A stretch of 64,000 bases of DNA, taken from positions 1,984,001 through 2,048,000 of the forward strand of contig NZ_AP023189.1 of NCBI RefSeq assembly GCF_012767755.2. The letters run 5' to 3'. Within the stretch, counting starts at the first letter, position 1. Each line of letters opens with the position of its first letter. Under the pieces are notes generated by a model that did not search any database, was not told the origin of the DNA, and was given only the letters and a program-made list of their open reading frames with translations. Shown in pieces: positions 59,013-64,000 of this stretch. The position numbers and the translations under genes are program-made. Source of the stretch: Pseudomonas tohonis. GTDB taxonomy: Bacteria > Pseudomonadota > Gammaproteobacteria > Pseudomonadales > Pseudomonadaceae.

Positions 59013-59696
59013 ATGTCTTTCTTCGACTCGCTGCAAGCCGCAACGCATGAGGAGCGCCAGACCCTGTTCGGCGTCCCGGTGATCCGCGATGCCCTGGGCG
59101 GAACCGTCAGCCTGGAGGGCTACATCGCCTTCCTGACCCAGGCCTACTACCACGTCCGCCACACGGCGCCCCTGATGATGGCCTGCGGTGCGCGCCTGCC
59201 CAGCCGGCTCGAGTGGCTGCGCAAGGCGGTGTGCGAATACATCGACGAGGAGTACGGCCACGAGCAGTGGATCCTCAATGACATCGAGGTCTGCGGCGGC
59301 GACCCCGAGCAGGTGCGCAACGGTAGCCCGTCGCTGCCCATCGAGCTGATGGTGGCCTACCTCTACGACACCATCGCGCGGCACAACCCGGTCGGGCTCT
59401 TCGGCATGGTCAACGTGCTGGAGGGCACCAGCATCGCCCTGGCCACCCATGCGGCCGGCAGCATCCGCACGTCCCTCGGCCTGCCCGCCAATGCCTTCAG
59501 CTACCTGAGTTCCCACGGCGAGCTGGACCAGGACCACATGGCCACCTACCGCCAGTTGATGGACCGCCTCGACCAGCCGGAGGACCAGCAGGCCGTCATC
59601 AAGACCTCCAGGGTCGTCTACGGGCTCTATGCGGACATGTTCCGTGGCCTGCCGCGCGCCAGCGTCCGCGACGAGGTGCGTCATGCGCTTGTCTGA
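59013..59696 (+). CDS. Haem-oxygenase-like / TenA-like non-haem iron oxygenase candidate
   Basis: 227 residues, all helical, of the TenA/PqqC/iron-containing redox enzyme group. Candidate metal ligands occur in the expected order: Glu80 and His83 in EEYGHEQW, Glu137 in VLEGTS, and His168, Asp172 and His175 in SHGELDQDHM. The H-x3-D-x2-H spacing equals that I remember for diiron oxygenases such as CADD, and fatty-acid-cleaving UndA belongs to the same fold. ATG at 59013 has GAGG six bases before it. Position behind a ligase-like gene suggests it acts on an activated or free acid. Substrate unknown. Confidence 0.8.
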   Translation: MSFFDSLQAATHEERQTLFGVPVIRDALGGTVSLEGYIAFLTQAYYHVRHTAPLMMACGARLPSRLEWLRKAVCEYIDEEYGHEQWILNDIEVCGGDPEQVRNGSPSLPIELMVAYLYDTIARHNPVGLFGMVNVLEGTSIALATHAAGSIRTSLGLPANAFSYLSSHGELDQDHMATYRQLMDRLDQPEDQQAVIKTSRVVYGLYADMFRGLPRASVRDEVRHALV

Positions 59697-60489
59697 CTGC
59701 CGTGCCGTGCTCACCGGCGCCAGCGGGGGCATCGGCCTGCAGTTGGCCGAGCAGTTGTGCGAGGCGGGCGCCCAGGTCCTGGCGGTGAGTCGCCACGAGG
59801 GCAGCCTGGCGGCGCTGCGCCAGCGCTTCCCCAACCAGCTGCGCTGGCAGGAGGCCGACCTCAACCAGGCATCCGGACGCCAGGACGTGCTGAGCGCTGC
59901 CTGGCAGATGGGCGGGACCAACCTGCTGATCAACGCAGCGGGGATCAATCACTTCGCGCTGTTCGAACAGGCCAGCGAGGAGGGCATCGCTGAGCTGCTC
60001 GACCTCAACGTCAAGGCGACCTTGCAGCTGACCCGCCTGCTGCTGCCGCTGTTGCGCCGGCAGGAGCACGCGCTGATCACCAACATCGGCTCCACCTACG
60101 GCTCGATTGGCTACCCCGGCTATGCGGCCTACTGCGCCAGCAAGTTCGCCCTGCGCGGTTTCTCGGAAGCCCTGCGCCGCGAGCTGGCGGACACGGCCGT
60201 GGATGTCCTCTATGTCGCGCCGCGCGCCACCCGCACCGCGATGAACGGCGCTGCCGCCCGGGCGCTCAACGATGCCCTCAAGGTCGGCACCGACGATCCC
60301 GGCGACGTCGCCATCGCGGTGCTGGAAGCGATCGAGCGCAATCTGCGCGAGCTCTACCTGGGCTGGCCGGAGAAGCTGTTCGTGCGCCTGAACCACCTGC
60401 TGCCGGGTTTGGTCGACCGCGCCCTGCGCAAGCAACTGCCATTGATTCGTCACCACAGCCGCCCGGGGGCGGGGGAGATCGGCAAATGA
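59683..60489 (+). CDS. Short-chain dehydrogenase/reductase
   Basis: 268 residues. The cofactor loop TGASGGIG is at residues 11-18, NAAG follows, and the catalytic Tyr150 and Lys154 are in YCASK. The N-terminus favours NADP or NAD without a clear choice. C-terminal extension of about 50 residues beyond the classical core ends in a basic stretch. ATG at 59683 overlaps the preceding gene by 14 bases. Likely reduces or oxidises a carbonyl or alcohol product of the upstream enzymes. Confidence 0.9.
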   Translation: MRLSDCRAVLTGASGGIGLQLAEQLCEAGAQVLAVSRHEGSLAALRQRFPNQLRWQEADLNQASGRQDVLSAAWQMGGTNLLINAAGINHFALFEQASEEGIAELLDLNVKATLQLTRLLLPLLRRQEHALITNIGSTYGSIGYPGYAAYCASKFALRGFSEALRRELADTAVDVLYVAPRATRTAMNGAAARALNDALKVGTDDPGDVAIAVLEAIERNLRELYLGWPEKLFVRLNHLLPGLVDRALRKQLPLIRHHSRPGAGEIGK

Positions 60490-61121
60490 AACGACTGATG
60501 CTCATCGGCCTGCTTTTCGCTTCATCCTTCGCCTTCGCCCTGGACGATGCGGGGCAGCAGCGCCTGGCGGATATCCAGACGCGCTGGGCGCAGATCCAGT
60601 ACCGCACGGCCGAGTCGGAGCGCGCGGCGGCATTCGCCAAGCTGGCCGCCGACACCCAGGTCTTCACCCGCCAGCAACCGAGCGCCGCCGAGGCCTGGAT
60701 CTGGAACGGCATCGTCACCAGCAGTTGGGCCGGTGTCGAGGGCGGCCTCGGGGCGCTGGGCAAGGTGAAGGACGCCCGCGCCAGCCTCGAGAAGGCCATG
60801 GCGCTGGACCCCAAGGCCCTGCAGGGTTCCGCCTACACCAGCCTGGCCGCCCTTTATGACCGGGTTCCCGGCTGGCCCATCGGCTTCGGCGATGCCGAGA
60901 AGGCCGAGACGCTGCTCCAGGAAGCGCTGCGCCTGAATCCCGATGGCATCGACAGCCTGTATTTCTGGGGGGATCACCTGTACCGTCAGGACCGCTTCGC
61001 CGAGTCGAGGCAGGCCCTGGAGCGCGCACTGCAAGCCGCTCCCAGGCCTGGTCGCGAGCTGGCTGACCAGGGGCGGCGGGAGGAGATCAATGCTTTACTC
61101 AAGACCCTCAAGGACAAATAG
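60486..61121 (+). CDS. Secreted TPR-repeat protein
   Basis: 211 residues with a signal peptide (MKRLMLIGLLFASSFAFA, cleavage near residue 18) and two or three tetratricopeptide-like units in the mature part, such as DARASLEKAMALDPKALQG and KAETLLQEALRLNPDGIDS. TPR domains bind protein or peptide partners; here the partner would be periplasmic. It overlaps the SDR gene as ATGA and lies eight bases before the response regulator, which places the regulator in the same transcript. Confidence 0.85.
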   Translation: MKRLMLIGLLFASSFAFALDDAGQQRLADIQTRWAQIQYRTAESERAAAFAKLAADTQVFTRQQPSAAEAWIWNGIVTSSWAGVEGGLGALGKVKDARASLEKAMALDPKALQGSAYTSLAALYDRVPGWPIGFGDAEKAETLLQEALRLNPDGIDSLYFWGDHLYRQDRFAESRQALERALQAAPRPGRELADQGRREEINALLKTLKDK

Positions 61122-61129
61122 GACTGGGC

Positions 61130-61792
61130 ATGCGCCTGTTGTTGGTTGAAGACGACACTGCGTTGGGGGAGGGCCTGCGGACGGGCCTTCGCGAGGAGGG
61201 GTACACCATCGACTGGTTGCAGGATGGCGCCAGCGCATTGCATGCACTGACCCAGGAGAACTTCGACCTGGTGATCCTCGATCTCGGCCTGCCGCGGATG
61301 GATGGCATCAATGTGCTCAAGCGCCTGCGTGGCAGCGGGTCGGTGCTGCCCGTGCTGGTGCTCACGGCGCGCGATGGCATGGAGGATCGCATCGCCGGCC
61401 TCGACGCGGGGGCCGACGATTACCTGATCAAGCCGTTCGACCTCAACGAGCTCAAGGCGCGGTTGCGTGCCTTGCTGCGTCGCAGCAGTGGCCGCGCCAA
61501 GGTGCTGATCGAGCATGGCGGGGTCAGCCTCGATCCCGTCTCGCAGCAGGTCCACTACCAGGGCCGGCCTGTCCTGCTGACCCCGCGCGAATACCTGCTG
61601 CTGCACGAGCTGCTGGCGCAACCGGGGAAGGTGTTCAGCCGCGAGCGCCTGACCCAGCTGCTGTATGGCTGGGACGAGGAGGCGGAGAGCAACACCCTCG
61701 AAGTGCACATCTATCACCTGCGCAAGAAGCTGTTCAGCGAGCTGATACGGACCGTCCGCGGGATCGGTTACCTGGTGGAAAACAGACTATGA
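61130..61792 (+). CDS. OmpR-family response regulator (QseB/PmrA-like)
   Basis: 220 residues: receiver (1-115) with acidic Asp8 and Asp9, phospho-acceptor Asp51 in VILDLGLP and Lys in LIKPFD; and winged-helix DNA-binding domain (about 125-218) with TPREYLLLHELLAQPG and the recognition helix in ESNTLEVHIYHLRKK. It overlaps the downstream kinase gene as ATGA. Being last but one in the operon it may control the operon itself. Confidence 0.95.
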   Translation: MRLLLVEDDTALGEGLRTGLREEGYTIDWLQDGASALHALTQENFDLVILDLGLPRMDGINVLKRLRGSGSVLPVLVLTARDGMEDRIAGLDAGADDYLIKPFDLNELKARLRALLRRSSGRAKVLIEHGGVSLDPVSQQVHYQGRPVLLTPREYLLLHELLAQPGKVFSRERLTQLLYGWDEEAESNTLEVHIYHLRKKLFSELIRTVRGIGYLVENRL

Positions 61793-63177
61793 CGTCGTTG
61801 CGGCAACGCACCCTCTGGCGGGTGGTGATCCTGCTCATCCTCGGTACCGGCCTCCTGGCGCACTACAACTACCGTGACAGCAGCCACGAGATCGCCGAGG
61901 TCTACGACGCCCATCTGGCCCAGAACGCCCGCCTGCTGCAGGGCGTGATGAGCCTGCCGCTCGCGCCCGCCGACCGGGGGCGGCTCTACGATGCCTTCGA
62001 CGAGGCCCTGCGCCAGGCCGGCAGGCCGGGTGTCGGGCACCCCTACGAGAACAAGCTGGCGTTCCAGGTCTGGCGCGACGGTGGCGAGCTTCTGGTCCAT
62101 ACGCCCAGTGCGCCACGGATCGACCCTTCGCAACGCCTTCCGGGCTTCTCCGACATCGTCATCGAAGGCAAGCAGTGGCGTGGCTTCCTGCTGCCGGTGC
62201 CGGCGCAGCAGGTGTCGATCTGGGTGGGCGAGCGCAAGGATGTCCGCGGCGACCTGGTCGGGCGCATCGTCCGCCATACCCTGTTGCCGTTCCTGTTCGG
62301 CGCTCTGGTGCTGGCTCTGCTGGTGTGGTTCGCCATCGGCTCGGGGCTGCAGCCCCTGCAGAACATGGCGAACGTCATCCGCGGACGCCACGCCAAGTCG
62401 CTCGAGCCCCTGCAGCTGGCGCCCCTGCCCAGCGAACTGGAGCCGATGCAGGCCGCCATCAACCGGCTGCTCAGCCAGGTCGCCGACCTGCTCAAGCGCG
62501 AGCAGCGTTTCATCGCCGACGCGGCCCATGAGATGCGCACCCCGCTGGCCATTCTCCGCCTGCATGCGCAGAACGTGGAGGAGGCCCGGACCGAGGAAGA
62601 CCGGGCCCGGGCGCTGGGCTTTCTGATCGGCGGGGTGGATCGGCTGAGCCGGGTGGTGAACCAGTTGCTCACCCTGGCGCGGATCGAGCCGCGGCTCGGC
62701 CAGCGCCACCTGGAGGATGTCGACCTGGCCAAGGTCGCCATGGACACGCTGGTGGAGATGACGCCCTGGATACTGGAGCGCAACGTGGAGCCTGTGCTGG
62801 ATATCGAGCCGGGCGCCTGCCATGTCCGGGGCGACGCGATGAGCATCGGCATCGCACTGCAGAACCTGGTCAGCAATGCGGTCAACTTCTCCCCGGTCGA
62901 TGGCGTGGTGAAAGTCGGCCTCACCGTCCGCGAGGGGCATGTCGAGCTGTCGGTCGAGGACGAGGGGCCCGGTGTTCCGGCCGATCGCCTGGCGGTGGTG
63001 TTCGAGCGCTTCTTCAGCGATGGCCACGAAGGGGGCGCCGGCCTCGGGCTGCCCATCGTGCGGACCATCATGGAACACCTGGGTGGGGCCGTCCGCCTGG
63101 AAAACCGGCCCGGCGGCGGAGCCCGGGCCACCCTGGAGTTTCCCTTCGCGGAGGCGGCCGGGCGGCCCGCAGCCTAG
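61789..63177 (+). CDS. Sensor histidine kinase (QseC-like)
   Basis: 462 residues: helix near 8-25, periplasmic sensor (about 26-165), helix near 166-188, HAMP (about 189-240), HisKA with AAHEMRTPLAILRLH, and HATPase with NLVSNAVNFS, DEGPGVP and GAGLGLPIVRTIMEH. Partner of the response regulator just upstream. Its last four bases overlap the 3' end of the convergent cytochrome gene. Confidence 0.95.
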   Translation: MTSLRQRTLWRVVILLILGTGLLAHYNYRDSSHEIAEVYDAHLAQNARLLQGVMSLPLAPADRGRLYDAFDEALRQAGRPGVGHPYENKLAFQVWRDGGELLVHTPSAPRIDPSQRLPGFSDIVIEGKQWRGFLLPVPAQQVSIWVGERKDVRGDLVGRIVRHTLLPFLFGALVLALLVWFAIGSGLQPLQNMANVIRGRHAKSLEPLQLAPLPSELEPMQAAINRLLSQVADLLKREQRFIADAAHEMRTPLAILRLHAQNVEEARTEEDRARALGFLIGGVDRLSRVVNQLLTLARIEPRLGQRHLEDVDLAKVAMDTLVEMTPWILERNVEPVLDIEPGACHVRGDAMSIGIALQNLVSNAVNFSPVDGVVKVGLTVREGHVELSVEDEGPGVPADRLAVVFERFFSDGHEGGAGLGLPIVRTIMEHLGGAVRLENRPGGGARATLEFPFAEAAGRPAA

Positions 63178-63722
63178 TGGGGCTCGTCGTCGCCCGGTAG
63201 CGGGCGGCGGCGGCCGGTGATCATCGAAAGCGGCAGGTTGTCGCGTACGCGCAGGCTTTCGAACACGGCGGCGGCCACGTGCAGCGACACGAGCAGGGCC
63301 AGGCCGTTGGCGATCCAGCGATGCGCATCCTCCGGCCATTCGGCGCCCCACAGCGCATCGACTTCCTGCATCAGGTAGCCGGTGAGCCCGAGCAGCGCCA
63401 TCGACAGCATCATCAGGATCATCACCAGCGCGCCGAGGGGCGAATGCCCCAGGCGGTGGTGCGGCGCGCCGCTGCGCAGTGCGCGCAGGTGCGCGGCGAG
63501 GCGCCCGGGGGTGGGCCAGAAGTCGCGCCAGCGGGCGCTGCGCGGGCCGATGAAGCCCCAGGGCACCCGCACCAGCAGGCAGAAGCAGGCGTAGTAGCCC
63601 AGCCAGGTGTGCCAGGCGTCGCCTTCCTCGGTGAACAGGTAGTTGGCGAAGAAGGCGCCGGCGACCGAGGCATGGAACACGCGGACGACGGGGTCCCAGA
63701 GCCGGATGGTCGCCCCGCCCAT
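63174..63722 (-). CDS. Cytochrome b561-like membrane protein
   Basis: 182 residues with four transmembrane helices and the Ni/Fe-hydrogenase-type cytochrome b pattern: RLWDPVVRVFHASV with a conserved His at the end of the first helix, HTWLGYYACF, and a late His in LLVSLHVAAAVFES. These His residues should bind two haems b. The N-terminal WDPxxRxFH is characteristic. It is coupled to the PepSY-like gene upstream by a start/stop overlap. Confidence 0.9.
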   Translation of the reverse strand: MGGATIRLWDPVVRVFHASVAGAFFANYLFTEEGDAWHTWLGYYACFCLLVRVPWGFIGPRSARWRDFWPTPGRLAAHLRALRSGAPHHRLGHSPLGALVMILMMLSMALLGLTGYLMQEVDALWGAEWPEDAHRWIANGLALLVSLHVAAAVFESLRVRDNLPLSMITGRRRPLPGDDEPH

Positions 63723-63988
63723 CAGTTTTCCACCCGGCTCTTGACCGGCTGGCCGGTGACCGGATCGTGATAGATCTCGACCTTGCGCTTGTCCTTGTCG
63801 AAGCCGTAGATCTCATAGCAGTTGCCGGAGGTGATCTTGAACTTGCTGATCTGGTAGCCCTGTTCCTTCAGCTGTGCCTGGAACTGCTCGGGGTCCTTCC
63901 AGGTGGAGCGTTCGGCGGTGGTGCACTGGGGGGAGGCGAGGGCCGCGGTGCTGGCGATGAGCAGGGCGGGAAGCAGCAGGTAGCGCAT
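63722..63988 (-). CDS. Small periplasmic PepSY-like protein
   Basis: 88 residues with a signal peptide (MRYLLLPALLIASTAALA, mature from about residue 19) and a PepSY-type domain around PEQFQAQLKEQGYQISKFKI and YEIYGFDKDKRKVEIYHDP. Two Cys residues in the mature protein (Cys22 and Cys57) may form a disulfide. Often found with b-type cytochromes and two-component systems in Pseudomonas. Purine-rich GAGGACTTC precedes its ATG at the window edge. Confidence 0.85.
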   Translation of the reverse strand: MRYLLLPALLIASTAALASPQCTTAERSTWKDPEQFQAQLKEQGYQISKFKITSGNCYEIYGFDKDKRKVEIYHDPVTGQPVKSRVEN

Positions 63989-64000
63989 GATGAAGTCCTC

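Noticed and set aside
61768..63816. Minus-strand open frame of 682 codons
   Set aside because: Antisense to the sensor kinase and running through the cytochrome gene in another frame.

Overview
The window looks like a chromosomal segment of a high-GC Pseudomonas. From memory, the gene order from mfd, gap and the amino-acid permease through nqrA-F, apbE, sthA, lolCDE, comEC, lpxK, kdsB, murB, rne, rluC, sppA, maf, rpmF, plsX, fabD, fabG, acpP, fabF, pabC, mltG, tmk, holB, pilZ, tatD and a TetR gene follows the P. aeruginosa PAO1 block around PA3002 down to PA2957. That recollection was not checked. I see no rRNA, tRNA, CRISPR array, insertion sequence or prophage.

Layout. Positions 1-4255 hold the start of mfd (minus strand, cut by the window edge), a long-form GAPDH and an aromatic-type amino-acid permease. 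Positions 4537-11613 are a tight operon for the Na+-translocating NADH:quinone reductase: six subunits, the flavin transferase ApbE and the assembly factor NqrM. The soluble transhydrogenase SthA follows. Positions 13409-15010 carry a minus-strand glycerophosphodiesterase, small secreted protein and PilZ-like protein. Positions 15107-18288 encode the LolCDE lipoprotein exporter. Positions 18359-25879 cover DUF2062, ComEC, ExbB/ExbD-type proteins, LpxK, a Trm112-like protein, KdsB, a low-molecular-weight phosphatase and MurB. Positions 26073-32961 hold RNase E with a leader of about 500 nt, RluC, a HAD phosphatase, a signal-peptide-peptidase-like protease and Maf. Positions 33069-43090 are the rpmF/fatty-acid-synthesis block, running on through pabC, mltG, tmk, holB, pilZ and tatD.

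The spacer after tatD contains a minus-strand small RNA of about 120 nt that I identify as RgsA (P16) from its position, terminator and structure. A TetR regulator and moaA follow.

From 45372 onward the content looks accessory. On the minus strand there are two sensor modules around a chemoreceptor: a CHASE-PAS-PAS hybrid kinase with its own Hpt domain plus a REC-GGDEF cyclase, and a Cache-type hybrid kinase plus a REC-HD-GYP phosphodiesterase. Their outputs on cyclic di-GMP should be opposite. On the plus strand, 56874-63177 is a compact seven-gene operon: a thermostable-hemolysin-family protein, an AMP-dependent ligase-like enzyme with Arg in place of the usual catalytic Lys, a haem-oxygenase-like diiron oxygenase candidate, a short-chain dehydrogenase, a secreted TPR protein, and a QseBC-like two-component system. 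I consider this the best candidate for an undescribed pathway here. A convergent cytochrome b561-like gene and a PepSY-like protein close the window.
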